From Melioribacteraceae bacterium (GTDB lineage: Bacteria > Bacteroidota > Ignavibacteria > Ignavibacteriales > Melioribacteraceae): a stretch of 60,274 bases of DNA. Both the position numbers and the translations under genes were made by a program. Shown piece after piece: positions 35,672-45,092 of this stretch (position 1 is its first letter; every line of letters starts with the position of its first letter). Location: assembly GCA_021740785.1 (NCBI GenBank), contig JAIOZI010000027.1:1-60274 (forward strand), read 5' to 3'. The notes below the pieces were generated by a model. That model saw only the letters and a program-made list of their open reading frames with translations. It ran no database searches and was not told the origin of the DNA.

Positions 35672-36628
35672 ATGAAACCGCCGTATGAAATTACATCAAT
35701 AACCTTGAAGCTTATTTCTTCAATTTCGGAAAAGATAGGAGAAATAAATGCAAAATATTTGCCGCGACCATCCCCGGTTCTGAGGAAGAAAAACAAGATA
35801 AAAACGATCCATTCATCATTAAAAATAGAAGGTAATTCCCTATCCGAAGAACAAGTTACGGCGCTGGTTCAAAATAAAAGAGTGATCGGCTCGAAAAAAG
35901 ATATCTTGGAAGTAAACAATGCAATACAAGTTTACGATAAGATTGGTAGTTATAAAGCTTTTTCCGTAAAATCATTTTTGGCGGCACATAAAACTCTAAT
36001 GCAGGGACTTGCCGAAAAGGCAGGAGTATTTAGAACTGAGGAAGTCGGGATTTTTGAAGGATCAAATATTGCGCATTTAGCTCCGCCTGCAAAGTATGTA
36101 GAAAGTCAGGTTAAATCTTTGTTTGAATATTTAATACAGTCCGATGAATTAATTCTAATCAAAAGTTGTGTTTTCCATTATGAAATTGAGTTTATCCATC
36201 CATTCATTGACGGCAACGGTAGAATGGGCAGGCTTTGGCAGACTGTTTTACTGATGAATGAACACCCTGTATTTGAGTTTATACCTTTCGAAACTTTGAT
36301 AAGCAATTCACATGCTGATTATTACAATGCATTGGCAGAGAGTGACAAAGCAGGGAAATCCACAAAATTTATCGAGTATATTCTGGATATAATTGATCGT
36401 TCGCTTAAAGAGTTGCTGGAATTAAGCAGCAAGAAATTAACGAGTCTTGATAGGTTAGAATATTTTCTTTCAAGCAATAAAAAAGAATTTTCAAGAAAAG
36501 ATTTTATGAATGTATTCAAAGATATTTCCTCGGCAACTGCAAGCAGAGATTTAAAAAAAGGTATTGAATTGAACTTGCTGACTAAATCCGGAAATAAAAA
36601 CAATACTATTTATAAGCCGGTAGTGTAG
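35672..36628 (+). CDS. Fic-domain protein with C-terminal winged helix
   Basis: 318 aa from ATG 35672; ATG 35648 would put the palindrome inside the gene. An N-terminal inhibitory helix of class II type is present (SSLKIEGN, matching S-x-x-x-E-G/N) near residue 45. The Fic motif HPFIDGNGRMGR has its catalytic His at 176. It should transfer AMP from ATP to a hydroxyl side chain, held in check by the inhibitory Glu. The last about 70 residues (FSRKDFMNVF, SATASRDLKKGIELNLL) form a winged helix-turn-helix for DNA binding, fitting control at the adjacent palindrome. Confidence 0.92.
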   Translation: MKPPYEITSITLKLISSISEKIGEINAKYLPRPSPVLRKKNKIKTIHSSLKIEGNSLSEEQVTALVQNKRVIGSKKDILEVNNAIQVYDKIGSYKAFSVKSFLAAHKTLMQGLAEKAGVFRTEEVGIFEGSNIAHLAPPAKYVESQVKSLFEYLIQSDELILIKSCVFHYEIEFIHPFIDGNGRMGRLWQTVLLMNEHPVFEFIPFETLISNSHADYYNALAESDKAGKSTKFIEYILDIIDRSLKELLELSSKKLTSLDRLEYFLSSNKKEFSRKDFMNVFKDISSATASRDLKKGIELNLLTKSGNKNNTIYKPVV

Positions 36629-36672
36629 ATTATAAAGTCAACATTATAATAAAAAACTTTCCCAATCAATCC

Positions 36673-36689
36673 GTGATATTTTTGTGATA
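36673..36689 (+). promoter_or_regulatory. GTGATA direct repeat, 11-bp period, upstream of the two-component operon
   Basis: GTGATA at 36673-36678 and again at 36684-36689, exactly one helical turn apart, in the tract TGATATTTTTGTGATAATTA. Direct repeats at 11 bp are the classic site type for OmpR/PhoB response regulators. It lies about 40 bp before the response regulator gene, so autoregulation is likely. A matching site is at 39100-39116. Confidence 0.6.
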
Positions 36690-36727
36690 ATTAATCCCTA
36701 TATTTATTTTAAAACAAAACAATGGTT

Positions 36728-37423
36728 ATGAAAAAAGTACTGATAATAGAAGACGATATCGAAATTGCAGATCTCGTTAAAATTCATTTACGTGATCTTG
36801 ATTGCGAGGTAACAAAAGCATTTGACGGCAAAACGGGATTGAATCTTGCGCTGGCAAACACATTCGACTTGATAATTCTAGATATAATGCTGCCGGAGAT
36901 GGACGGTTTCGATGTATGTAAAAACATTCGAAAGAATGAAGATATGACGCCGGTATTAATGCTTACATCAAAATCGGAAGAGATGGATAAAGTTCTAGGT
37001 TTGGAATTCGGCGCTGATGATTACATGGTTAAACCGTTTGGTATTCGTGAATTTATTGCACGTGTAAAAGCTATCTTCCGGCGGGTTGAATCGTTGGAAA
37101 AAACAAAGGATGATTTGAAGGATATGCACATAGGGAAGGTAATTATAGAAGGATCCAAACGAAAAGTTCTAGTCGGGAAGGATAGAATCGATCTAACTCC
37201 GAAAGAATTTGAGCTTTTGTATTTGCTGGCTTCTAACCCGGGCAAGACTTTCACAAGAGAGAGTTTATTAAATCAGATTTGGGGTTATCAATACAGCGGG
37301 TATGAACACACGGTAAATTCCCACATTAATCGTTTACGCGGTAAAATTGAATCCGATATTGCAAATCCCGAGTATATTTTAACCACGTGGGGTGTGGGCT
37401 ACCGCTTTAATGATCAGATATAA
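36728..37423 (+). CDS. OmpR-family response regulator
   Basis: 231 aa from ATG 36728 (an ATG two codons upstream is also possible). Receiver domain: acidic pocket IIEDD near residues 6-10, phospho-acceptor D52 in LIILDIMLPEMDG, Thr in MLTSKS near residue 80, and Lys in DDYMVKPFG near residue 103. Residues about 130-231 form a winged helix with DLTPKEFELLYLLASNPGKTFTRESLL and ILTTWGVGYRF. Partner kinase follows 9 nt downstream. Upstream direct repeats suggest it regulates itself. Confidence 0.95.
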   Translation: MKKVLIIEDDIEIADLVKIHLRDLDCEVTKAFDGKTGLNLALANTFDLIILDIMLPEMDGFDVCKNIRKNEDMTPVLMLTSKSEEMDKVLGLEFGADDYMVKPFGIREFIARVKAIFRRVESLEKTKDDLKDMHIGKVIIEGSKRKVLVGKDRIDLTPKEFELLYLLASNPGKTFTRESLLNQIWGYQYSGYEHTVNSHINRLRGKIESDIANPEYILTTWGVGYRFNDQI

Positions 37424-37432
37424 AAGATAATT

Positions 37433-38899
37433 ATGAAAGACTTTTTCAATTCACTTTTCTGGAAAATTTCCGCAACGTTTCTGTTGATACTTTTGATAAT
37501 CTCTGCGGTATATATGTATATATCTATATTCACCGCTGAAATGTATTTTCAAGAAACGCGGCAGAAATTGGATATCAACATTGCTGAACACATTGCAAAA
37601 GAAAACGACTGTTTTTCCGGTGATTCTGTAAACTCACGGGTTTTGGAGCAAGTTTTTTATAATGTTATGGTGATAAATCCAAGTATTGAAGTATATCTGC
37701 TTGATACCGAAGGAAAGATACTTACTTATTATGCGCCCGATAAAATAATAAAAATCAACAATGTTCCGCTCGAACCAATTTATGAATTTATTAATGCAGA
37801 CGATGAAACTTTTGTGATGGGAATCGATCCAAAGAATCCAAAACAAGAGAAAGCTTTTTCAGCCGCAAAAGTAATTGAAGATGGCTTAATGAAAGGATAC
37901 ATATACGTTATACTGGGCGGCGAAGAATATGAAAACGCATCCCAGCTTGTTTTCGGGAGTTACATTTTAAGATTAGGTATTCGTTCGATGGTTATTGCTC
38001 TGGTTATGGCTGCGATAATCGGATTTATTGCTATCGGTTATATAACGCGCAACATGCGGCGCATTACTTCGGTTATACATGATTTCAAAAAAGGAAATTT
38101 AAACGCTAGAATTAAATTGAAAGGCAAAGGGGAGCTGAGTGAATTCGGTGATGCATTCAATGAGATGGCTGATACGATTGTGAGTAGCATCGAAGAAATA
38201 AAAAATATGGATACCCTGCGCCGCGAATTGATTGCCAACGTTTCCCATGATCTGCGCACACCGCTTGCGGTTCTTCACGGTTACATCGAGACGGTTCTTA
38301 TTAAAAGCGACTCTCTCTCTCAAGAAGATAAGCAGCAATACATGGAAACGATACTCAGCAATACTAAGCGGCTGCTGAGCTTGGTTGAGGAACTATTTGA
38401 ACTTTCGAAACTGGAAGCCAAACAGATTGAACCCAAACGCGAAGTCTTTTCACTGGCAGAGCTGGCGCAAGACATTCATCAGAAAAACATGATAATTGCA
38501 GAAGAAAAAAAAATCGAATTGCTGCTGGAAATAGACGACAAACTTCCCATGGTAAATGCCGATATCGGGATGGTTGAAAAAGTTTATCAAAATCTGATTG
38601 ATAATGCATTTAAGTTTACGCCCGAGGGAGAGACTATTACAATTAGATTAACCAATAATAACGGCAGAATAAAAACAGAAATTTCAGATACCGGGCAGGG
38701 TATAAGTAAAGATAACCTTCCGTTTATTTTCGACCGCTACCATAAAAACAAGCGCACCTCCGATCAAAAAAATAAAGGATTGGGCTTGGGGCTTGCGATC
38801 GTAAACAAAATTCTTGAATTGCATAACGTAAAGATAATTGTTGAATCAGAAGAGGGGAAAGGAACAACATTTTCATTTGAGATGCCGGCACACCAGTAA
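37433..38899 (+). CDS. Membrane sensor histidine kinase
   Basis: 488 aa. Two membrane helices (about residues 10-32 and 183-205) flank a periplasmic sensor domain of about 150 residues with no recognised ligand motif. A HAMP segment follows (ITRNMRRITSVIHDFKKGN). The HisKA box is ELIANVSHDLRTPL with H272, and the ATPase domain has the N-box NLIDNAFKF, G1 EISDTGQGI and G2 GLGLGLAIV. It should phosphorylate the response regulator just upstream. It resembles BaeS/PhoR-type sensors in layout; the signal is unknown. Confidence 0.95.
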   Translation: MKDFFNSLFWKISATFLLILLIISAVYMYISIFTAEMYFQETRQKLDINIAEHIAKENDCFSGDSVNSRVLEQVFYNVMVINPSIEVYLLDTEGKILTYYAPDKIIKINNVPLEPIYEFINADDETFVMGIDPKNPKQEKAFSAAKVIEDGLMKGYIYVILGGEEYENASQLVFGSYILRLGIRSMVIALVMAAIIGFIAIGYITRNMRRITSVIHDFKKGNLNARIKLKGKGELSEFGDAFNEMADTIVSSIEEIKNMDTLRRELIANVSHDLRTPLAVLHGYIETVLIKSDSLSQEDKQQYMETILSNTKRLLSLVEELFELSKLEAKQIEPKREVFSLAELAQDIHQKNMIIAEEKKIELLLEIDDKLPMVNADIGMVEKVYQNLIDNAFKFTPEGETITIRLTNNNGRIKTEISDTGQGISKDNLPFIFDRYHKNKRTSDQKNKGLGLGLAIVNKILELHNVKIIVESEEGKGTTFSFEMPAHQ

Positions 38900-39099
38900 A
38901 AGATAAAAGACACAGAATGAGTGTACCCGGGTAATTTATGGTAACGCAGTCAATTAATATTTTACCACTCATCTCCCGCCCCCTTTTCACTCAACCTCCC
39001 CATCAAAAACCAGTATAATAACAGTTCACATTCAATCACGCTTCTATTCACTCATGCGAAAAATAATCACAAAAACTATTTAAGATTCTTTATCCTTTT

Positions 39100-39116
39100 G
39101 TTACAATTTCGTGATA
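39100..39116 (+). promoter_or_regulatory. GTTACA/GTGATA direct repeat, 11-bp period, upstream of lipoprotein gene
   Basis: GTTACA at 39100-39105 and GTGATA at 39111-39116, the same spacing and flank (TTTCGTGATAATTG) as the site before the response regulator gene. An inverted half-site lies at 39064-39074 (AATCACAAAAA). It is about 50 bp before the ribosome site of the 39163 lipoprotein gene, so this gene is a likely target of the two-component system. Confidence 0.55.
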
Positions 39117-39162
39117 ATTGAAATGTAGTTTGGGGTCATCCAAAAAACAAAAAGGAGCAAAA

Positions 39163-40125
39163 ATGTTTTACAAAAAACTTCTCACAATGTTATTCGTTTT
39201 ATCGATAGCCTTTGTTGCAATTGGCTGCGATGATGAAGATTCACCGACAGAGAATATGGGTGTTACACCGAAAGATCCCAACACGGCGCCCAAAGTTTCT
39301 GTAGATAGATTCAGCAATGATGCCGGAACTCTTTTTATCCGTGACGATTCAAACGGCTTGCCGGCAGCAAACGCACCGATAGATTTCGATATGGCGCCTT
39401 TCATCACAAAGGGATTGGGTCCTAACGGTGAAATGGTTCAGTATTATAACTTTGACGTACAGCCGGTAGTATCCGCCCCGATCTTTGCGCTTTTCAAAGA
39501 AGGTGAAGATATGCCGGTCGAAGGTCAGTTGAATATTATTGATGTAATTCCCGGAGACGCCGGGTATAATGATTTCTGGCATGTACATAAAGTAACCGTA
39601 CCGAAAGATTATACTGCCAACACAATTACAAATGTTTCCGATTTAATGGCGGCAGGTTATACAATAGAGCGGACAAATATGATTGTTAATTGCCCGGTAG
39701 TGCCTGAAGCTTCAACTGCAAAATTAAGATATAAATCTGATGAGGATAAAGGACTTACGAGAGGATGGTACAAAGATCAAGTTGTATTTTATTTTAATTT
39801 TGTTGAAAAAGCTATTATGGTAGATCCACCGGCAAGCGGTCACCCACATGTACCCCTAGCTGATATATTAGTTACGTTTAACATCAACCCGGGTGAAGCC
39901 GGCGGCGGTCCGCCATCAGGATTTGTAACTGAAGATGGTTCAGACCAGACACACAACGTTGTTGATACTCTTCCTGAAGATGATGGTTATTCACCCCTAT
40001 GGGATGTGGATATTTATGACAACATTGATTTTGACAGTGTAATGGATTGGCAGACGGCAGCAATGTCGAATTTATTGGCTGCCGGCGCAGCAATTGTGAA
40101 CTGTCCGATAGTTTCAGTTAATTAA
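39163..40125 (+). CDS. Secreted lipoprotein of unknown function
   Basis: 320 aa from ATG 39163, preceded by AAAGGAG. Lipobox AIGC then DDEDSP, an acidic start that in Bacteroidota is often a lipoprotein export signal. It contains an internal pattern PIFALFKEGEDMPVEGQLNI, IDVIPGDAGYNDFWHVHKV and a related second copy DGYSPLWDVDIYDN, each ending near a NCP motif (IVNCPVV, IVNCPIV), so two repeats are likely. I suspect a DUF7482-type protein but am not sure. It may bind a metal or cofactor through the conserved Cys and His; that is inference. Likely controlled by the neighbouring two-component system. Confidence 0.7.
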   Translation: MFYKKLLTMLFVLSIAFVAIGCDDEDSPTENMGVTPKDPNTAPKVSVDRFSNDAGTLFIRDDSNGLPAANAPIDFDMAPFITKGLGPNGEMVQYYNFDVQPVVSAPIFALFKEGEDMPVEGQLNIIDVIPGDAGYNDFWHVHKVTVPKDYTANTITNVSDLMAAGYTIERTNMIVNCPVVPEASTAKLRYKSDEDKGLTRGWYKDQVVFYFNFVEKAIMVDPPASGHPHVPLADILVTFNINPGEAGGGPPSGFVTEDGSDQTHNVVDTLPEDDGYSPLWDVDIYDNIDFDSVMDWQTAAMSNLLAAGAAIVNCPIVSVN

Positions 40126-40133
40126 TTTTGGAC

Positions 40134-40155
40134 CCGGCTGTCGGGGGGCAGCCGG
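40134..40155 (+). terminator. Stem-loop after the lipoprotein gene
   Basis: CCGGCTG at 40134-40140 and CAGCCGG at 40149-40155 form a perfect 7-bp GC stem with an 8-nt loop, 9 nt after the lipoprotein stop. It has no following T-run, so it may be an mRNA-stabilising hairpin or a weak terminator before the Msr gene. Confidence 0.5.
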
Positions 40156-40239
40156 AATATTCCAATTGAAAAATGCAACTTTTCCCTTCAGTAATAGGTT
40201 TTTAAAATGAAAAGAGAAAACATAAAATTAGGTTCGATC

Positions 40240-41319
40240 ATGAAAAAGATATTATTAATAAATCTGGCGCTCATCTTTTTTATTGCATGCAGCGAAGGAA
40301 ACACACAGGATATGAAAAAGAATAATTCCCCGATGAGCAGCTACAGCGGCAAATATGATACCGCAACATTTGCCGGCGGATGTTTCTGGTGCATGGAAGC
40401 TCCGTTTGAAAATATTACCGGAGTTAAAGAGGTTAATTCCGGTTACTCAGGCGGCATGGAAGATAATCCAACTTACAAAGAAGTGTCATCGGGTAGTACG
40501 GGACATAAAGAGTCGGTACAGGTAATCTATGATCCGGCAATAATAAGTTATGCGGAACTTTTGGATATTTACTGGAAACAATTCGATCCCACAGATTCCG
40601 GCGGTTCATTTTATGACAGGGGATCGCAGTATGAATCGGCTATTTTCTATCACAATGAAAGACAAAAAATGTTAGCCGAAGAATCAAAAAATCGGCTGGA
40701 TAAATCCGGAATTTTTGATAGCCCGATTGTAACTAAAATCGAAGAATTCACGGCGTTCTATCCTGCCGAAGAAAATCATCAGGATTATGCTGAAAAAAAT
40801 CCGCTGCGTTATGAAAATTATAAAAAAGGCTCCGGCAGAGAAGCATTTATTATGGGAGTCTGGGGAGATAAGAACATAGAAAAATACACAAGACCCGGCG
40901 ATGAAATTTTGAAGAAAGAACTTACAGCATTGCAGTACAACGTAACACAAAAAAGCGCTACGGAATCACCTTATGATAATGAGTATTTCAAAAATGACGT
41001 ACCCGGGATTTATGTTGATGTTGTTTCGGGTGAGCCGTTGTTTTCGTCTAAAGATAAATATGAATGTGAATCCGGCTGGCCCAGTTTTACCAAACCGATC
41101 GATCCGAGATTCGTTCAGAAGAAGCTGGATAAATCACACGGTATGAAACGCGTTGAAGTTAGGAGCACATTCGGCGATTCACATTTAGGTCATGTTTTTC
41201 ACGACGGTCCTGAGCCGACTGATTTGCGCTACTGCATAAATTCCGCTTCACTAAAATTTATACCGAAAGAAGAAATGAAAGAAAAAGGTTACGATGAATA
41301 TCTTTGGATGGTTGAGTAA
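40240..41319 (+). CDS. Bifunctional methionine sulfoxide reductase MsrA-MsrB, lipoprotein
   Basis: 359 aa from ATG 40240, giving a lipoprotein-type signal (FFIACSEG); ATG 40207 would add 11 residues. MsrA domain about residues 40-200: catalytic C48 in [19 protein letters not shown], and [16 protein letters not shown]. MsrB domain about residues 215-350: [24 protein letters not shown] and catalytic C332 in RYCINSASL; the zinc CxxC pairs are absent. It repairs both S- and R-methionine sulfoxide in envelope proteins. It follows the two-component system and lipoprotein, which may point to an oxidative envelope stress group. Confidence 0.94.
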   Translation: MKKILLINLALIFFIACSEGNTQDMKKNNSPMSSYSGKYDTATFAGGCFWCMEAPFENITGVKEVNSGYSGGMEDNPTYKEVSSGSTGHKESVQVIYDPAIISYAELLDIYWKQFDPTDSGGSFYDRGSQYESAIFYHNERQKMLAEESKNRLDKSGIFDSPIVTKIEEFTAFYPAEENHQDYAEKNPLRYENYKKGSGREAFIMGVWGDKNIEKYTRPGDEILKKELTALQYNVTQKSATESPYDNEYFKNDVPGIYVDVVSGEPLFSSKDKYECESGWPSFTKPIDPRFVQKKLDKSHGMKRVEVRSTFGDSHLGHVFHDGPEPTDLRYCINSASLKFIPKEEMKEKGYDEYLWMVE

Positions 41320-41613
41320 ATACTATAATGTTATAGAGCAATGTGATTCGTCGCTCGCTACAATCCTAATGCCCCCAAAATGTAGAGCGGCATTCATGTT
41401 GCTTAGTTTTGTATCTCTTGAGCAAGTAGTCATTTCATCTTTATAAATAAACGATCTGCCCGCTCTAGATCATGATGCACCAATTTCTATTGATCCAAGG
41501 GCAAAATAATTTATTAACTTAATAACTATCCAGACAAGGAACAAGGAAGCGCATCATTCGAAACACCACATTTTTAATTGATAAGACTTCATCCGGGAAT
41601 GTCCGAATTGCAG

Positions 41614-42141
41614 TTACCTATTTATATACCAACCAAATGATAAATCAATTCCAGGAATAAACTTAGATTTATCATATTTCTGAAGAAGCAATTGTGCCCG
41701 CACTTCGGATTGAATATAAAATTCTCCACTTTTATAAAACACATATCCGAAATCCAACGAAGCATTGCCTCCATTAATGTATCCGGAGTTATATGTAGGC
41801 TGATTGGAATTTAATATCCCGGCTTCAACCGATGTATAAATTGTTTGATCACCGTTAAGAAAGTATTTCATACCCAAGTTAACAGTGTTGTAATCACTAC
41901 CATAGCCGGTTGTAATTTTATCATACCGAAGTATGATTTCCCATCGATTATTAAATAAGTATCCGAAACCGGCACCGAGTTTTATAGGCGGGAATCCTAA
42001 ATCAAAGTACAGATCGAAATCATTATAATACCGGCTTGCATTATTTGTTGATAAATTTGTTTGAACAAGAATCTGCCCGTAAGATTCCGTACAAAAGACA
42101 AAAGCAAACACATAGAGAAGTGATATTAATAGTGACCTCAA
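41614..42141 (-). CDS. Small outer-membrane barrel-like protein
   Basis: 175 aa with signal peptide (FCTESYGQ). Beta-strand pattern throughout (LGAGFGYLFNNRWEIILRYD, YNTVNLGMKYFL, ASLDFGYVFY) and a last strand IDLSFGWYINR suggest a small barrel. The start is TTG 42141 because no ATG gives a full signal peptide; GGGG lies 8 nt ahead. The start region GGGGCATTAGGATTG also occurs at 41361-41375 on the same strand. Family unknown. Confidence 0.6.
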   Translation of the reverse strand: MRSLLISLLYVFAFVFCTESYGQILVQTNLSTNNASRYYNDFDLYFDLGFPPIKLGAGFGYLFNNRWEIILRYDKITTGYGSDYNTVNLGMKYFLNGDQTIYTSVEAGILNSNQPTYNSGYINGGNASLDFGYVFYKSGEFYIQSEVRAQLLLQKYDKSKFIPGIDLSFGWYINR

Positions 42142-42462
42142 TCCTAATGCCCCAGTAGTTAACGATTTTGTGAGTTTTCTTTACACATCGAAAATTAATA
42201 TAGCGTAATTTAAATAGAAACTCTATAGATACACATATGCCAATCTTAATAATGAACATAAAGTATTAATCAGTACGAGAAAATCGGGCTTAAAAATAAA
42301 GCTTAATTACTAGCTGCTGATCTGAGCGATTTGGAATGAAACTTCTGTTGTGTTATAATTGTACATTAATTTCATCAGTGCATTCGCCGCTTTTAATTCT
42401 CTTCTCGAAAGAAATTTTTGTAATTTAATCCCGCAAAGTATTTACTCACTTTCTTTTGATAT
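42142..42462. other. 321-bp intergenic region between divergent genes
   Basis: AT-rich spacer between the small barrel gene and alanine racemase. It must hold promoters for both. No repeat, clear hairpin or additional gene was found. Confidence 0.5.
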
Positions 42463-43620
42463 ATGAATAATTCATTCAATCATGATACGATCAGCACGAC
42501 GGAAAATGTGACACGCCCGACACGTGTAATTGTTGATTTGAATATTCTTAGGGAAAATTTCAAGAAGATAAAATTACATGCGGCTCCGGCAAAGGTGATG
42601 ATAGTTCTTAAAGCTAATGCTTACGGACACGGACTTGTTCGAACCGCAAAGCTGCTTCAAGAATTGGAAGCCGACTATATCAGCGTTGCCGTTGTTGAAG
42701 AAGGCGTTTTACTGCGGCAGTCCGGAATCACTATCCCCATTTTGGTTTTAGGCGGCATCTGGGGAAATCAAATTCCGCTCTTCATAAAATATAATCTTGC
42801 TATTACCGCTTCATCAATTGAAAAATTAAAACAGATAAATGAATACGCCGGGGAATTGAATTCAAAGGCAAAGGTTCATCTTAAAATCGATACAGGGATG
42901 GAACGAATCGGCGTTCATTATTATAACTCAGATAAGTTTATTGAAACTGCATACAAATGTGAAAACATAATAGTTGAAGGAATTTACTCTCACTTTGCAA
43001 ATGCCGATTCAACCGATCTTACCCACACAAAATTACAGTTGGAAAGATTCAACGAATCACTTGCCTATTTTGATAAACATTCAATTGAACATCCGGTCCG
43101 CCACATTGCAAACTCGGGCGCACTATTGCAAATGAAAGAAACATACTTTGATATGGTTCGACCCGGAATTTTATTTTACGGAGTTTACCCGTCAAACGAT
43201 TTACCAAAAACGATTCATGTTGCGCCGGCACTGACGTGGAAATCACTCGTCGTATATTTTAAGGTGATTAAACCCGGTCACCCGGTAGGTTACGGATTAA
43301 CATGGCAGAGCGATGAAAACATTCGCGCGGTTACGATTCCGGTTGGTTACGGTGACGGATACCTTCGCAGCATGTCCGGCAAAGCTAAGGTGCTGCTGCG
43401 CGGAAATGTGTATCCCGTAATCGGAACAATTTCAATGGACCAGATAATTGTTAATATTGGAAACGACAGCGCATACAATTCAGACGAAGTTACACTGATC
43501 GGGACGGACGGGAATAATTCAATCACATCCGAGAACCTCGCCGAATGGGCTGGCACTATTCCTTATGAAATTTTAACGAATATTAATACAAGAGTCCCTA
43601 GAATTTATCTCAATGAATAA
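42463..43620 (+). CDS. alr: Alanine racemase
   Basis: 385 aa. PLP Lys is in VLKANAYGHG near residue 50 and the second catalytic base Tyr is in IPVGYGDGYLR near residue 285. Additional motifs are HLKIDTGMERIG, GIYSHFANADS and PGILFYG. It makes D-alanine for peptidoglycan. N-terminal extension of about 18 residues (NHDTISTTENVTRP) is beyond the usual start; an internal start is not obvious. Monocistronic, with spacers on both sides. Confidence 0.95.
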   Translation: MNNSFNHDTISTTENVTRPTRVIVDLNILRENFKKIKLHAAPAKVMIVLKANAYGHGLVRTAKLLQELEADYISVAVVEEGVLLRQSGITIPILVLGGIWGNQIPLFIKYNLAITASSIEKLKQINEYAGELNSKAKVHLKIDTGMERIGVHYYNSDKFIETAYKCENIIVEGIYSHFANADSTDLTHTKLQLERFNESLAYFDKHSIEHPVRHIANSGALLQMKETYFDMVRPGILFYGVYPSNDLPKTIHVAPALTWKSLVVYFKVIKPGHPVGYGLTWQSDENIRAVTIPVGYGDGYLRSMSGKAKVLLRGNVYPVIGTISMDQIIVNIGNDSAYNSDEVTLIGTDGNNSITSENLAEWAGTIPYEILTNINTRVPRIYLNE

Positions 43621-43950
43621 TCTCCTAGATATATAAACAATCGATTTGTGTTATCAAGTCAGTGAAGTTGATAATTTACTATCAACAAAGCTACAGCTAC
43701 GGTGATAAAAATTGATTATTGTTGTTTGATATTTATTTGAAATTAGTTTTGTTTCTTTTGACTCACTGGTTACGTTATTTGTTTTTTTTCGATCCAGGTT
43801 CAATGAAAATTATTTGGTTCTTGAGATTTATTTGTCATTTGAGTTTTGTTTTTTGTTATCTATTTGCTTCTCGTTGATTGCAATTTATCGCTAATTTGAG
43901 AATTGTTCTTTAGGATTTATCGCATCTCATACATCAATCCGCAATCTCAA
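43621..43950. other. 330-bp AT-rich intergenic region
   Basis: Spacer between convergent alr and the MBL hydrolase. Very T-rich, with several TTTG-containing stretches but no clear hairpin, gene or repeated unit seen. Confidence 0.5.
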
Positions 43951-44862
43951 TTAATCTGATTTCAATTCATCATATGCTGTTTCTATATTCGCTTTCAGCG
44001 CTCCGTCCCACATCCCCTTATGATCTTCAAATCCCGGGATTGATTCAGCTTTGGAAATTTTTTCTTTGCTCATTCCGGCTTTCATTTTCTTTTCGGTGAA
44101 CTCCAATAATGCGGAAAGATAATTTTTCATGTGGTTTACATCTTTCAAACTACCGGTTAACTGATCCGTTGAAGCGGCATGACCAAAAATAAAAATAGTG
44201 TCGTTATCAAATTTGTTCTCAATAAATTCAAGGTACTTTACCCAGCCGGAAAGCGATGCATCATCAACCAAATTAACAAACGGGTAAACACGGTTAAATA
44301 CCAAATCGCCGAGGTGAGCAATATTTCTATCCTCAAAATGAATCACGGAGTCGCCGCCTGTGTGAGCGGGATTAACATGAAACATTACCACCCTATCTTT
44401 ACCGAAACTTTCCTGCCATGTGTTTTTATATGTTTCATTTGCATAGACTTGTTTGTCTGCGTTTTTACCCGAGCCGTATCTCTTCCGCTGAAGTTCGGGA
44501 CAGTTTTCATGCGCAACAATCCTGTTTGTGAAATCTTTCAGATAAATATTCCCCGAAGTGTGATCGCCGTGATGATGCGTGTTGAATAGAACATCAATTT
44601 TTCGTGATGATTTTTCTTTAATTCCCGTCATCATATTTTTCGCCGTTTCCGGGAATTGTGTATCGACAATCAATAACGCATCATCGGAAACAAACCAGCC
44701 GATAGTTCCGCCGCGTTCGGAATATATTCCAACATTATCTCTAATTTCACGGAACCCGGATGGGCTTTTAAGCATTCCCGCCCAAACCCTTTCGCCTTGA
44801 AAAATAAGTCCGCCTGCCAGCAAAGACGATGCTTTTATAAACTGCTTTCTTGTTATCGTCAT
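43951..44862 (-). CDS. MBL-fold metallo-hydrolase with Tat-like signal
   Basis: 303 aa. The N-terminus TITRKQFIKASSLLAGGLIF resembles a Tat signal with Lys in place of the second Arg. Metal-binding motif THHHGDHTSG near residue 95, then HTGGDSVIHF and HLGDLVFNR, and FGHAASTDQ near residue 230, are the beta-lactamase-fold ligands. It should hydrolyse an exported ester or thioester substrate; true beta-lactamase activity cannot be inferred. Start region preceded by AGGGG. Confidence 0.87.
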   Translation of the reverse strand: MTITRKQFIKASSLLAGGLIFQGERVWAGMLKSPSGFREIRDNVGIYSERGGTIGWFVSDDALLIVDTQFPETAKNMMTGIKEKSSRKIDVLFNTHHHGDHTSGNIYLKDFTNRIVAHENCPELQRKRYGSGKNADKQVYANETYKNTWQESFGKDRVVMFHVNPAHTGGDSVIHFEDRNIAHLGDLVFNRVYPFVNLVDDASLSGWVKYLEFIENKFDNDTIFIFGHAASTDQLTGSLKDVNHMKNYLSALLEFTEKKMKAGMSKEKISKAESIPGFEDHKGMWDGALKANIETAYDELKSD

Positions 44863-45092
44863 ATAAAACCCCTATAAATATTGGTGTTTATGTTGATTCG
44901 AAACTTAAAAATAATATAAAACCGGTAAAAAACAGTACCGAATTTTTGACCTAAAAAATTTGATCATCTACGTACTTATACTGATTCTTTTTAAAAATTC
45001 CTTCCGTACATTATTCCTAACCAAAAGTAAAAAATTTTAGTTTCTTAGTGAATGTTGGTGAAAAAATATTCATTAAAGTCGCCCATGCATAG

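Noticed and set aside
40228-40243. TTAGGTTCGATCATG considered as a tRNA T-arm
   Set aside because: No acceptor, D or anticodon stem could be drawn around it; it is the start region of the Msr gene.
42041-42259. 72-aa minus-strand frame upstream of the small barrel gene
   Set aside because: Different phase from the signal-peptide-bearing gene, no family or start signal.
44179-44589. 136-aa open frame on the plus strand
   Set aside because: Antisense to the MBL hydrolase whose motifs are unambiguous.
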